Source: Bacteroides fragilis (lineage in GTDB: Bacteria > Bacteroidota > Bacteroidia > Bacteroidales > Bacteroidaceae). From it: a DNA stretch of 64,000 nt. Position 1 is the first letter of the stretch; the number at the start of each line of letters is the position of its first letter. Below the pieces are notes generated by a model. It was given only the letters and a program-made list of their open reading frames with translations. It ran no database searches and was not told where the DNA came from. Shown here piece by piece: positions 1 to 9,227 of the stretch. Both the position numbers and the translations under genes were made by a program. The stretch lies in assembly GCF_002849695.1 (NCBI RefSeq), contig NZ_CP018937.1, forward strand, positions 3,348,001 to 3,412,000, in the 5' to 3' direction.

Positions 1-594
1 GGAATGCACACAAAGGCCGAATGGACCATTCAAATGAGCGCCATCTATTCAAGCCTGACCCGAAACAACCTGACCACAGCCTATCTGAGCGGCGGAACAG
101 GAGGAGAGTTCTATACCCGCATTTCATCTACCGCCGGCATACAAGTGAAAAACGGACGCGATGGTGACGACACATGGACTCAGATACCTCTGCAAGCAGG
201 TAAATGGTTGCACATCACGTATGTGCATAAGGATAAGAAAACGACAGTCTATGTCAACGGAAAAGTCCAGAAGGTTTTCGAGAACAGTGCCATCACCTTT
301 GGTGAGAACAGCATGATCATAGTCGGAAACTCCGGTTACCGGAACGACTATCTGCGAGAAATACGCTTATGGGATAAGGCGTTGACAGAATCGGAAATCA
401 ACGATTACTTATACCTCCCGATGGATCCGGAAACACCACATCTCATTTCGTATCTGCCACTGAGCAAAGAGGCGGGGATCAAAGACCTGAAAGCTCCCGC
501 CGATATGGAGAATGTGACCACGAAAGCCCGCATTGAATATGTGGAAAACGTTAAATTTCCGGCAGATGAATTAGTAATTGTAAATCAAGAATAA
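1..594 (+). CDS. LamG / concanavalin-like glycan-binding protein, C-terminal part
   Basis: The reading frame is open from the first base, so this is the 3' part of a longer gene and the Met at base 4 is probably internal. The visible 196 residues form a laminin-G / concanavalin-type beta-sandwich: alternating strands, a KWLHITYV strand, a TTVYVNGK hairpin and the late motif REIRLWDKALTESEI, which is typical of LamG_3 domains. The next gene, 13 bp downstream, is a DUF1735 lipoprotein. In Bacteroides glycan-utilisation loci, DUF1735 and LamG modules commonly sit beside SusC/SusD genes. The role is therefore inferred to be binding of host or dietary glycan at the cell surface. The N-terminal domains and signal peptide lie outside the window. 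Confidence 0.8.
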   Translation, partial: GMHTKAEWTIQMSAIYSSLTRNNLTTAYLSGGTGGEFYTRISSTAGIQVKNGRDGDDTWTQIPLQAGKWLHITYVHKDKKTTVYVNGKVQKVFENSAITFGENSMIIVGNSGYRNDYLREIRLWDKALTESEINDYLYLPMDPETPHLISYLPLSKEAGIKDLKAPADMENVTTKARIEYVENVKFPADELVIVNQE

Positions 595-607
595 AAAAGA
601 GTTCAGA

Positions 608-1639
608 ATGAAAAGAAGAATAAAATCCACCTCAAGCATATTATGGGTTCTATTGCTCATCTTGTCAGTATCGTGCAGTAAAGATGAAATACAGATAGTA
701 GATCAGGATACAAGTTGGCAAATGGACAATAAGTATATCGAAGAAGATATCCGTGAACAACTCGGCATCGACCCGTTCACTGATCTGGTGTACTTGGGAT
801 ACTATGGCAAGCCTTATATACAGCTGGAAGCAACCAACGACCTGGTAAGTACCACCCTGGTAGGAAAGAACGAACTTTCGTTCAAAGTAAAAGTGACAAA
901 GCCCTACAAAGAAGACATCCAGGTCAATCTTATCAAAGAAGACAAATTGATGGCCGATTTTCCTGAAATGGTGGAAGGTATCCCCCTCTTTCCGAACGAA
1001 AGCTGCACCTTTGAGAGTAGTGTGCTGAAAGCGGGTGAACTGGAAACGACAGTCAAACTGACCCTCAAGGATGTTGAGAAGTTAAACAACCTATCGGGTT
1101 ATGTGATGGCAATAAAGCTGACGATGGAAGGATCGCATGAACATTTGGCAATCGCCCGGACCCGCTCGGCATACTTTGTGAAACTAAATCTTTCTATACG
1201 CCTGGACAATATCGATTCAAGCAATAAAAAGATCGAAGGAGAAGGCTTCAACAAAGAAATCGGGTTTAAATCGGATATACGACCGGAGAAATTAGGTTCG
1301 CTAAACGATGGTAACTTTACAGCCAACAACTGGTATACCTCCAACGCCCACAATTATCTGACGATTATTCTGCCGGAAAAACAGTTACTCAAAGGGTTCA
1401 GGCTGGACACCAACAAATCGACAAGTGGCTCGTATATGCTTAAGTCCTGTAGAGTGATGGTTGAAACACCGGATGGGAATTGGGTGAACCATGGAGTATT
1501 CGACCGTAAGGTCATGGATGGAATTGCTTATATAAGCTTTAAAAAACCGGTGGAATGTACTAAAGTACGTTTCGAGAATATGATGGCCTTCAATGGCAGA
1601 TTTTCCGTTGATGTAAATGAAGTCACAGCTTTCCGGTAA
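608..1639 (+). CDS. DUF1735 lipoprotein with C-terminal F5/8 C-like domain
   Basis: A 343-residue predicted surface lipoprotein. A hydrophobic leader ends in the lipobox LSVSC (Cys 23). Residues about 60-195 resemble DUF1735 (the BT_3987-type N-terminal domain): paired strands with VKVTKPYKEDIQVNL followed by a late AYFVKLNLSI strand. Residues about 215-343 resemble an F5/8 type C (discoidin) carbohydrate-binding fold, with NDGNFTANNW near its start and a closing VRFENM strand. It follows the LamG gene by 13 bp and is the last gene before a strong terminator. It is therefore read as the final member of a polysaccharide-utilisation operon that starts upstream of the window. The glycan target cannot be told from here. 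Confidence 0.85.
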   Translation: MKRRIKSTSSILWVLLLILSVSCSKDEIQIVDQDTSWQMDNKYIEEDIREQLGIDPFTDLVYLGYYGKPYIQLEATNDLVSTTLVGKNELSFKVKVTKPYKEDIQVNLIKEDKLMADFPEMVEGIPLFPNESCTFESSVLKAGELETTVKLTLKDVEKLNNLSGYVMAIKLTMEGSHEHLAIARTRSAYFVKLNLSIRLDNIDSSNKKIEGEGFNKEIGFKSDIRPEKLGSLNDGNFTANNWYTSNAHNYLTIILPEKQLLKGFRLDTNKSTSGSYMLKSCRVMVETPDGNWVNHGVFDRKVMDGIAYISFKKPVECTKVRFENMMAFNGRFSVDVNEVTAFR

Positions 1640-1672
1640 AGCAAGATTTCATTACTTTTTATTCACACCGTG

Positions 1673-1709
1673 AAGGGGTGGGACTGTTAATTCATAAGTC
1701 CCGCCCCTT
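1673..1709 (+). terminator. Rho-independent-like terminator of the glycan-binding operon
   Basis: A 13-bp stem (AAGGGGTGGGACT pairing with AGTCCCGCCCCTT, one G-U pair) encloses an 11-nt loop, 33 bp after the stop of the DUF1735 gene. The T tract is short and interrupted (TTCCTT). The stem is nevertheless strong enough to call it the operon terminator. Confidence 0.75.
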
Positions 1710-1990
1710 CCTTAAAACCATGTGACAGCACATTAATATACAAACAGGTGAAGCAGTACCCTTCTCCATGTTATGCCTCTGAACGCATTTCATATTCCTT
1801 ACTATCTTTAGTGAGGATAAGAAACTTTTCTGTATCTATCTGATTAATAGAATTTAATTGAGGAGTAATAAGTTGTTGGTAACGATTTGGCGAAAGTCAA
1901 GTTGCACTAATAGTCCATGCTTTGCTTACATCAAAACAACTCTATGCAAATATAGAGGAAATTTTGTTAACAACCAAAATATTCAGAAGT
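1710..1990. other. Intergenic stretch, no gene seen
   Basis: About 280 bp between the glycan-binding operon terminator and the defence operon terminator. No open frame with coding character, RNA gene or repeat was recognised on either strand. It probably marks the left boundary of the inserted defence region. Confidence 0.5.
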
Positions 1991-2030
1991 ATTATAACAG
2001 AGACCAATCCTTTTCAGTCTCTGTTATAAT
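1991..2030 (-). terminator. Perfect 14-bp hairpin downstream of rhuM
   Basis: ATTATAACAGAGAC and its exact reverse complement are separated by 12 nt and lie 12 bp beyond the RhuM stop codon. The position fits the 3' end of the minus-strand defence operon. The T tract is weak, so it may work as an RNA 3'-end stabiliser as much as an intrinsic terminator. Confidence 0.6.
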
Positions 2031-2042
2031 TTAAGATTTAGA

Positions 2043-3065
2043 CTATTTCTTTTTTCTCTTATTTGTATTCAGTTTTTGAATATCCTTCTCCAACTCTTTG
2101 ATGCTTTCCAATCGCTCCAACTGTTTTTGTACCTCCTTGTATTTGTCATACTCATTAGCGGCTTTTTGCAGTGCCAATTTATGAGAAATAGACCCAGCGT
2201 GTTCCAATATATTTTTGTCATTCATCGTAAGTACCTGCTTCAGTTTCTCAATCCAATCCCGCATATACATTGGTTTGTGTTGTATTGCTTGAGTCTCTGC
2301 ATAAGCGAGGAATTGTTCTACAATTAATTTCAAAAGCCCAATCTCCTCTTCATTCAAGTAATTCTTTCCAATTTCCACATCTGCTTTACGAACCTTGTTA
2401 GGCAGAGATGTTGATGTCAGTCCCATTTGCGGCAATGCGGCATTTGCCCGATAATAGATCAACTCCGCTGCAGTTTTACCACTAACCGCCCAAAGAAGTT
2501 TGTTTTGTACCTCTTTATAAAAGGCAAGGGTCATTTCATCGGACGGGTCATAATCAATACTAGTGGCGTAAATATCCTTGATTTGTTGATAGAAAAGCCG
2601 TTCTGACAAGCGAATCTCTCGAATCCTGTCTAACAGTTCTCGGAAGTAATTCATGGATGAGCCGCTCTTGAATCGCTCATCGTTCAAAGTAAACCCCTTG
2701 ATGATATAATCCCTCAAACGCTGCGTTGCCCAGATACGGAACTGTGTACCTTGCATAGATTTCACCCTGTAGCCGACTGAGATTATTACATCCAAGTTGT
2801 AATAATTAACCTCGTGGCTCTGCGTCTTATCCTCAATCGCACCATGCTGAGTGGTTGTTCGGAATTTCCGAACAACCATATTTTCCTTCAGTTCTCCTTC
2901 CTCGAAGATGTTTTTGATATGCTCACTTATAGTAGATTTAGCCTTTCCAAACAGAGACCCAATCTGTGTCTGTGTCAGCCAAACCGTCTCCTCCGAGAAT
3001 AGTACATCGACTTTTATCGTACCATCCTGAGACTGATATATGATGATTTCATTTTGTTGTTCCAT
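2043..3065 (-). CDS. rhuM: RhuM family protein
   Basis: A 340-residue member of the RhuM family, first named from a Salmonella pathogenicity island. It is now often seen beside restriction-modification genes, but its biochemical activity is not settled. The N-terminal part carries the family pattern: VWLTQTQIGSLFGKAKSTISEHI is a winged-helix-like segment, then RKFRTTTQHGAIEDKTQSHEV, then VNYYNLDVIISVGYRVKS (about residues 88-105). The C-terminal half is helical and ends in a Lys/Arg-rich tail. It starts 46 bp after the stop of the GIY-YIG gene, with AAGGAGTGAAGG upstream as a possible ribosome site. It is probably the last gene of the five-gene defence operon. A DNA-binding or effector role is inference. 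Confidence 0.85.
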   Translation of the reverse strand: MEQQNEIIIYQSQDGTIKVDVLFSEETVWLTQTQIGSLFGKAKSTISEHIKNIFEEGELKENMVVRKFRTTTQHGAIEDKTQSHEVNYYNLDVIISVGYRVKSMQGTQFRIWATQRLRDYIIKGFTLNDERFKSGSSMNYFRELLDRIREIRLSERLFYQQIKDIYATSIDYDPSDEMTLAFYKEVQNKLLWAVSGKTAAELIYYRANAALPQMGLTSTSLPNKVRKADVEIGKNYLNEEEIGLLKLIVEQFLAYAETQAIQHKPMYMRDWIEKLKQVLTMNDKNILEHAGSISHKLALQKAANEYDKYKEVQKQLERLESIKELEKDIQKLNTNKRKKK

Positions 3066-3111
3066 GTATACTTCTAAATGTTGGAATTGCCCTTCACTCC
3101 TTGGTTGTTAT

Positions 3112-4320
3112 TTATTTTAAAACGATTGTTTTGGTCTCTAAATCATATTTATAGTGTATTATAGACTCATTCAAGATCAGTTCTATAACCTCTTCAATCA
3201 CATTAAAAGGAACCACAAACCACTCTCGTGGAGTTATTCGCATCCCTTTTGGGTCAAATACATCTACATTTAAACAAGCTGATGCAAAAAAGCGATCTAA
3301 TAGTTCTTCAAGCTTGTTTGCATTGATATTATAGCAAGCGTACGATGCAATTTTATGAACATCTGCAAACAAGTAGGTTGCTTCATTTTTTGCATTACTG
3401 ATTCTTTTATCCACAGGTGTAGATGAAAATCCAATCTTATATAAGTCTTTAATATTGGCGATAGCAGGATTAGTGGATTTTGATTTTACAACGTAAATCC
3501 AGCCTGTTTGGGAATCCTCTTTATTCAGCTGATTTGATGTTTTGAAGAAATTCCGTTCAACATTTTCAATTATATCAGTAATAAGTCTCCCATTTTTCTG
3601 GATTTGTTTTCCCAAAGACCGATATAGCATATTGCTATAAGTACCGTTTTCAAAAATGGTCATCGTTCTACCATCTTTTCTGCGAGTGGTTTCTTTTGAT
3701 AGTTCAACATCTCTTTTGCCAAATTCTACCTTTTCAAGTAGTAGCAATACCCCGTCTAGCACATAAAATTGACCTTCTATCAGATTTTTTTCAATATCAT
3801 ATATTGGCAAAAGTTTTCGTTTACCTGTTTTAATCTCTCTATGAACCTGTTGAAACATTGCTTCATATTTAATAAAATCTTTCTCTTTCATTGATTTTCG
3901 TTGGGCAACAATATCAGTTTCCGCTCTATCTGTATCTTTAGGCACATTTTTTAGCCTGAAGATAGATAGTTCTTTATCAGTATCTAATAGGCCATAATCT
4001 TCCTCATCATTAAGAATATCGTCAATACTTAATTCCTCAATCTCAACATTTCCTAATAAATTGTGGCGGTCAAATTCCTTGAGAGTACGTTTCATTGAAT
4101 CATCTTGTCTGAATGTTTTGAGTCTGGCAAAAAGGCTGTATTCCGACATACTTGAAGTACTCGGTTCACGTCCCATTTTATCAATAAACTGATTTATCTC
4201 TTCGAAAGAATCAATAAGTCTGTCATCTACTGATTTTTGTCGAATAACTTTTGGAGATGAATTAAGTAACCCAAATTCATCATCCGCAAAAATGTCATCT
4301 ATTGTTATTTTATTGCTCAT
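3112..4320 (-). CDS. GIY-YIG (T5orf172-type) nuclease of a methyltransferase-helicase system
   Basis: A 402-residue protein. The C-terminal region carries a GIY-YIG nuclease core: GWIYVV at 273-278, YKIG at 294-297 and Arg 306, in the T5orf172/MUG113 subfamily pattern. The long N-terminal part is acidic and contains the motif IDDI..D...GLL twice (about residues 7-19 and 99-112), plus a short helical motif near 41-72 (FIDKMGREPS then LFARLKTFR) that resembles the C-terminal tail of the neighbouring helicase. Its start overlaps the helicase stop by 11 bp, suggesting translational coupling. By order and family it corresponds to YeeC of the Bacillus subtilis yeeA-yeeB-yeeC operon. It is inferred to be the DNA-cutting subunit. 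Confidence 0.82.
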   Translation of the reverse strand: MSNKITIDDIFADDEFGLLNSSPKVIRQKSVDDRLIDSFEEINQFIDKMGREPSTSSMSEYSLFARLKTFRQDDSMKRTLKEFDRHNLLGNVEIEELSIDDILNDEEDYGLLDTDKELSIFRLKNVPKDTDRAETDIVAQRKSMKEKDFIKYEAMFQQVHREIKTGKRKLLPIYDIEKNLIEGQFYVLDGVLLLLEKVEFGKRDVELSKETTRRKDGRTMTIFENGTYSNMLYRSLGKQIQKNGRLITDIIENVERNFFKTSNQLNKEDSQTGWIYVVKSKSTNPAIANIKDLYKIGFSSTPVDKRISNAKNEATYLFADVHKIASYACYNINANKLEELLDRFFASACLNVDVFDPKGMRITPREWFVVPFNVIEEVIELILNESIIHYKYDLETKTIVLK

Positions 4321-6274
4321 TTAATGCTCGCTGTCTTTTTAGTTCTCTCAAAAATATAATCGCTTCAGCCATTCTTTTCTCTTTTGGATCGAAGGATTGC
4401 AAACTCGGAGCCTCACCTGTCCTTTCTCTCCATTCTTTGATTTTAGGCCATAAAATTATAGCTTCGGCTTCGGTCATTTCAATCTTGGTTGATTGAATAT
4501 GCTCATTAATCAATCTAAGAACTTGTGCCGTTACCGATTTGGAAAGTATCTCAAATGCTTTTTGGAATGGATTAATCGTATCTATCAAATCAATATGAAT
4601 ATCATCAATATTGACGAAGCTACCAGCCATTCTTATAAACTTTCGCCCACCTTGTTCTTCAATAACACTGTTTTTGATTACAGAATCAACAACCACGTGC
4701 TGACGTACAGCCTCAACCTCTTCTTCGTTCAAATCAGGGTAAACCTCTCTAATAATTTTGGGTATTAATACCGTATTAATGATTTCCGGCTCTATATTAC
4801 CGGGCATTGCTTTTAGCATTTGATCATTTTGTAGTATTCTAGCCTTTAAATCATTTAAATCTGTTTCAATGATATCTTTAGCTCTTTGAGATGTCGGAAG
4901 TTTAAAACCTCTGATTTTTATCGTGTTCTCATCGACTACAGAATCATTATCTTCATCCTCATTATACTTCGGTTTAAATTTGAAGTTGGGGGCTAATACT
5001 TGTTCCATTAGCAGAGAGGCAGTGATTGCTTTTAGCATATTATTTACCGCAACTTTCACTTCGTCATTTTCTGCATCAGGCTCTGCAACAAGATTTGTAA
5101 ATTGGGCGTGAGTTTTATTTTCACTGTCTCTGGTTGCCCTACCGATAATCTGTATAATTTCAGTTAATGAACCTCTATAACCTATTGTTAGAGCGTGTTC
5201 GCAATATGGCCAATCAAAACCTTCTTTTGCCATTCCCAATGCTATGATAATATCTATGGCATCCTGTGCTTTTTCTTCTCTCAGATAGTTTGTAATCTTA
5301 TCTCTTGCACGTGGGTTATCGTTTACAAGGTCTGCAATCTTTAACATTCTACCTGAACGCTTACTTTTGACATATAACACACCTGTTATCTCGTCTTGAT
5401 ATTCAAGTTCGCCAAGGGCTTCAATAATGTATCCTACTTCCTCTAACTTCTCACGTGAAGATTCCGCAGAATTTACACTTGGGATATGAATGATCGTTTT
5501 CTTATTCTCGTCCAAAACCTCTTCTAAGGCAGACATCTCTTTATCCGGCTGCTTTTTGAAATATCGACCTTGATAAAAATGATAACCTATACCCAAAGAT
5601 TTTAAATATTCATATCCGTTAAGTTGTTCATAATAAGTATATGTAACTTTTGTAAATTTCGCTTCATCCTCTGGCAACAGTACAGGGATATTATCGCCCC
5701 TAAAATATGAACCTGTCATTGCAATGATATGAGCATTCGATTTTGCCATAATGCCCCTCATTACTTCTCCTAATCTATTGTCGCCATCGGCAGAAACATG
5801 GTGAAATTCATCTATTGCAATCAGGGTATTATTTAGTTTTTTTTCGTCCAAACCATCAAAGGCAAATCGCAATGTGGCGTGCGTACAAATCAATATTTGC
5901 TCATTGCTCTCCAAGAAATTCAAAAATGCTGTAACTTTACTTTTATCCTCACCCGGAGTACAAAGGTTATAACGCGGGTTTGGGTTCCAATCTGCAAAAA
6001 AGCCATATTTTGAAAGCTCCGTTGATGCAAAAGATGCACCGATTGATTTTTCGGGAACTGCTACTATCACCTTTTTAATACCTTGATGATGTAGTTTCTC
6101 AAGTGCAATAAACATTAAAGCTCTCGATTTTCCGGATGCTGGTGGAGCTTTAATCAACAGATATTGAGCTGAATTTGCAGAGTATGCCTTTTGCTGCATC
6201 TCACGCATACCCATTTCATTCGTTTTTTTACTACTGCCTGTTTGGTTATATGATACTTCTATGAGGTTTACCAT
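4310..6274 (-). CDS. SF2 DEAD/DEAH-type helicase
   Basis: A 654-residue superfamily 2 ATPase. It shows Walker A as APPASGKS (43-50), Walker B as DEFH (155-158), motif III as TGS (187-189), a GFDWP segment near 352 and motif VI as QIIGRATR (375-382). Both RecA lobes are therefore complete. The C-terminal 45 residues (KEWRERTGEAPS then LRELKR) form a small helical motif that recurs in the adjacent nuclease. It lies 2 bp after the methyltransferase gene and overlaps the nuclease gene by 11 bp. It is inferred to translocate or unwind DNA for the GIY-YIG partner, like the helicase of the yeeA-yeeB-yeeC arrangement. It is not a canonical HsdR because no fused nuclease domain is visible. Confidence 0.88.
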   Translation of the reverse strand: MVNLIEVSYNQTGSSKKTNEMGMREMQQKAYSANSAQYLLIKAPPASGKSRALMFIALEKLHHQGIKKVIVAVPEKSIGASFASTELSKYGFFADWNPNPRYNLCTPGEDKSKVTAFLNFLESNEQILICTHATLRFAFDGLDEKKLNNTLIAIDEFHHVSADGDNRLGEVMRGIMAKSNAHIIAMTGSYFRGDNIPVLLPEDEAKFTKVTYTYYEQLNGYEYLKSLGIGYHFYQGRYFKKQPDKEMSALEEVLDENKKTIIHIPSVNSAESSREKLEEVGYIIEALGELEYQDEITGVLYVKSKRSGRMLKIADLVNDNPRARDKITNYLREEKAQDAIDIIIALGMAKEGFDWPYCEHALTIGYRGSLTEIIQIIGRATRDSENKTHAQFTNLVAEPDAENDEVKVAVNNMLKAITASLLMEQVLAPNFKFKPKYNEDEDNDSVVDENTIKIRGFKLPTSQRAKDIIETDLNDLKARILQNDQMLKAMPGNIEPEIINTVLIPKIIREVYPDLNEEEVEAVRQHVVVDSVIKNSVIEEQGGRKFIRMAGSFVNIDDIHIDLIDTINPFQKAFEILSKSVTAQVLRLINEHIQSTKIEMTEAEAIILWPKIKEWRERTGEAPSLQSFDPKEKRMAEAIIFLRELKRQRALNEQ

Positions 6275-6276
6275 AA

Positions 6277-8982
6277 TTATTGTCTCTTTTTACGTTTTGT
6301 AGGTTTAGCAAATAGTGTCTCTTTTGTCGCCATCTCTTCGTAAAGTTTAAAGAGATACTCTAATCTTTCTGTATCGTTTGCAAATGGTTGCAGACGATAA
6401 CATCGCTCAATAGCCTCATCTAACTCTTTATGGGCTTGTCTAAGTCCCATTGGCATTATTTCGGGATCATAGAGCTGGGCCATTGTTTTACTCGGATATT
6501 TTGCCCTCTCATCCAATATCGCAAATACATATAGATTTAAATTCTCTTTTTGCTTCTCTGTGATATTTGGGAAAGGGAAAGTATTATAGCATAGTTTTGC
6601 AGAATATCTATAATCTGTTTTCAGCCGACCACCAACAGCCCTTACCCATACCATGTGCATACGAGAGGTTATCACTGCAAAATGCCAAGGTGAGGCATTG
6701 TATACAGCCATCGCAGAATCTGCAATAATTGTTTCTGAACCAAAAAATCCTATTGGTATATAGGGTCTGGACTCTGAAGAGTGTCTGGGAATCAATATTG
6801 AATCTGTATTCTGATGCCTTATTTCTCCGAAAGAATGAGGGGTATTCGCTAATTTTTGGGTAGCAATCCTATTACTATTCATTCTATGTTCTCTTACTTT
6901 ATTAATTCTTTCGGATATTTCATTGATTTTACAAGCCTCTTCTAATTTGTCATTCTCTATCCATAAACAATATTTTTTTACTCCTTTGCAATATTCAGAA
7001 CTTCCAATAAATTGTTTTATATAAACTGAAGAATCTACGTTCTTAGTTATCAAGTCAATTCGTTCATCTTCATTCATTAGAAGGAAGCCATTATCATTCG
7101 GCATATTTCCAAAACTAATTTCTGGTAATCTTGAAATAGGTTTGTTTTTTCCGAATATTATTACGTTTGCAAAATCAAGTAAATAAGGATTAATATTTTT
7201 AGCTAACTTTTTCAGGTTTCCATCAAATAAGTATTTTTCTCTATTTGATGTATTTCTAAGCCCTACAATGATTACAGTAACGCCTGCATTCCCTTTTGCG
7301 TTGTTTGTCCATTTGAACGAATGATATGCAAAATCTATTTCTACTAAGTCATTAAGAATATGAGGCCACAATAAAGCAACCTGTTCACCTTGACAAATTG
7401 AATTAGTTGATACGAAAGCTGCCTTTGCATTTAATCCTGATATATATTCCTTTGATTTATAGAACCAACAAGCGATATAATCCATATTGTTATAACCACG
7501 AATTGTATTAAACACAAAGCCCATATCTTTCTTTTGCTCTGCATCTTGTAACCTTGCACCTAAATATGGGGGATTACCAATTATATAAACCTCGTCATCT
7601 TTCTCAATAGGACAAATCTCTTTCCAATCCTTTCGACAAGAGTTTCCTTGAACAATATGCCCCGCTTCTTTAAGTGGAAGTATGGGCTTTGACTCGCCAT
7701 AACCGGCAAGTCGCTCCTCGAAGATCTTATTCATTTGATGCTCTGCTAACCATAGAGAGAGTCTCGCCATTTCGTGAGCAAAGTCGTCAAGTTCTATGCC
7801 GTAAAATTGAGATAATTTAATTTCTGTATATTCAAGTAAAGTAGGCGTTTGTATCTCGATAATTCGTTGTAGAATTTCTATCTCTAATGCTCTAAGCTCT
7901 TTATATGTGATAATCAAAAAGTTTCCACTACCGCAAGCTGGGTCAAAGAATTTCATCTTTGACATCCTCGCAATTAACTTGCGTAATTGAACCACATTAT
8001 CCCGATGCTTCTCAAATTCTTCATACAACTCGTCTAAAAATAGAGGTCTGATAAGTTTAAGAATATTCTCAACCGAGGTATAGTGCATCCCTAAATCGCT
8101 ACGATACTCAGGTTGCACAACCGCTTGAATCATGGAACCAAAAATATCGGGATTAATCTCTTGCCACTGTAACTCGCCAAGCCCGATTAAGATCTTTCTC
8201 GCTTTTGGCGTAAACTTTGGAGACTCAATCGAATCTCTAAATAACCCACCGTTTACATAAGGAAATTTTTCAGCCAAATACACAGGAAATTCATCACGAC
8301 TCTTAGAGTTTAATCGTTTGAAGAGCTCATTTAAAAACAGGTGCGTATAGCTTCCATCCGGTTGGGTATGTTGAGCCAAAGAGTTTGTAAAAATACTATT
8401 CTCCTCAAATATTCCTGTATCTTCGGCAAAAAAGCAAAACAGCAGTCTGGATAAAAATATGTTCAAACTATGTATGCTTTCCTTAGATGTGTATATATCA
8501 TGATTAGCTGTAATTAGGCAGTCGTATAATTCCGCCATCTTATAAGCAGCATCACGGTCAGCTTTATTATCGTTTTTGGTTACATAAACCTCACTACCGG
8601 CTAACGGCAGGAAAAAATCATAATGCCTTGGAAGTTCGCTAAACTGAATATCCTTTGTTGTACCTAACTTTAAATCCTTAGCAAGTAAGGTCTTAAAATC
8701 AGTGACAATAACAAAACGTGGAGAATGCTTCAATACGCGTTCATCGGTAGAGAGTGATTCGATGCTTATAAGCAATTTATCAGATTTCTCTTCTTTGAAG
8801 AGTACTTTCTTTTTGTACAAAACCTCTCCCTGAACTTTAGAAAGATTGAAGTCACCTTTCTTTAATCGGGTTACTGACGTTTTTGATATTCCGTATGCTA
8901 TTAGAAAGTCGAATATAAATTCATTTTTAGAGAAATTCTCAAAAATATGTTTGATATTATATTCTATATCTTTACTTTGCAT
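6277..8982 (-). CDS. MmeI/YeeA (DnmA)-like N6-adenine DNA methyltransferase with built-in target recognition
   Basis: A 901-residue class I SAM-dependent methyltransferase. Motif I is FFDPACGSGNF (345-355) and the catalytic motif IV is NPPY (470-473), the gamma-class adenine type. An N-terminal helical region precedes the catalytic core. The 250 or so residues after NPPY would hold the target recognition domain, and an MmeI-like C-terminal helical region follows (for example YDPEIMPMGLRQAHKELD). Type IIL MmeI enzymes begin with a PD-(D/E)XK nuclease; I see no such motif here. Cleavage is therefore probably supplied by the GIY-YIG protein two genes downstream. The layout matches B. subtilis YeeA/DnmA. 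The gene follows the HTH regulator by 8 bp. Confidence 0.88.
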   Translation of the reverse strand: MQSKDIEYNIKHIFENFSKNEFIFDFLIAYGISKTSVTRLKKGDFNLSKVQGEVLYKKKVLFKEEKSDKLLISIESLSTDERVLKHSPRFVIVTDFKTLLAKDLKLGTTKDIQFSELPRHYDFFLPLAGSEVYVTKNDNKADRDAAYKMAELYDCLITANHDIYTSKESIHSLNIFLSRLLFCFFAEDTGIFEENSIFTNSLAQHTQPDGSYTHLFLNELFKRLNSKSRDEFPVYLAEKFPYVNGGLFRDSIESPKFTPKARKILIGLGELQWQEINPDIFGSMIQAVVQPEYRSDLGMHYTSVENILKLIRPLFLDELYEEFEKHRDNVVQLRKLIARMSKMKFFDPACGSGNFLIITYKELRALEIEILQRIIEIQTPTLLEYTEIKLSQFYGIELDDFAHEMARLSLWLAEHQMNKIFEERLAGYGESKPILPLKEAGHIVQGNSCRKDWKEICPIEKDDEVYIIGNPPYLGARLQDAEQKKDMGFVFNTIRGYNNMDYIACWFYKSKEYISGLNAKAAFVSTNSICQGEQVALLWPHILNDLVEIDFAYHSFKWTNNAKGNAGVTVIIVGLRNTSNREKYLFDGNLKKLAKNINPYLLDFANVIIFGKNKPISRLPEISFGNMPNDNGFLLMNEDERIDLITKNVDSSVYIKQFIGSSEYCKGVKKYCLWIENDKLEEACKINEISERINKVREHRMNSNRIATQKLANTPHSFGEIRHQNTDSILIPRHSSESRPYIPIGFFGSETIIADSAMAVYNASPWHFAVITSRMHMVWVRAVGGRLKTDYRYSAKLCYNTFPFPNITEKQKENLNLYVFAILDERAKYPSKTMAQLYDPEIMPMGLRQAHKELDEAIERCYRLQPFANDTERLEYLFKLYEEMATKETLFAKPTKRKKRQ

Positions 8983-8990
8983 AATATGTT

Positions 8991-9191
8991 CTACTTGCTA
9001 CTATTAAACAACTCTTTCATATCAACATTCAGCAACTCGGCTATTTTAGCGAAAGTTTCAACGGATGGTTGGATAGAATTGGAGCACCATCTTGATACTG
9101 TAGCAGGATCTTTTCTCAATTGCTCAGCAAGCCATTTTCCTGTCTTTTGCTTCTCTGCTAAAACGACTTTTAACCTATTAATATGCTTCAT
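8991..9191 (-). CDS. Small XRE-type HTH regulator of the defence operon
   Basis: A 66-residue helix-turn-helix protein (WLAEQLRKDPATVSRWC as the HTH, then SVETFAKIAELLNV) and the first gene of the defence operon. A longer start at 9218 exists. However, a promoter-like TATCTTTG lies at 9227-9220, which would place the transcript start near 9213, inside that longer frame. The internal Met at 9191 is therefore preferred. Small XRE proteins in front of restriction systems often act as controllers that delay nuclease expression until the host DNA is methylated. That role is inference here. Confidence 0.8.
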   Translation of the reverse strand: MKHINRLKVVLAEKQKTGKWLAEQLRKDPATVSRWCSNSIQPSVETFAKIAELLNVDMKELFNSSK

Positions 9192-9219
9192 TCTAACTGA
9201 TTTAACTTGATGTTTCATG

Positions 9220-9227
9220 CAAAGATA
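9220..9227 (-). promoter_or_regulatory. Promoter -7 element of the defence operon
   Basis: TATCTTTG on the minus strand matches the Bacteroides -7 consensus TAnnTTTG, 28 bp upstream of the preferred start of the HTH gene. No convincing -33 TTTG at the usual 19-21 bp spacing was found. Confidence 0.5.
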
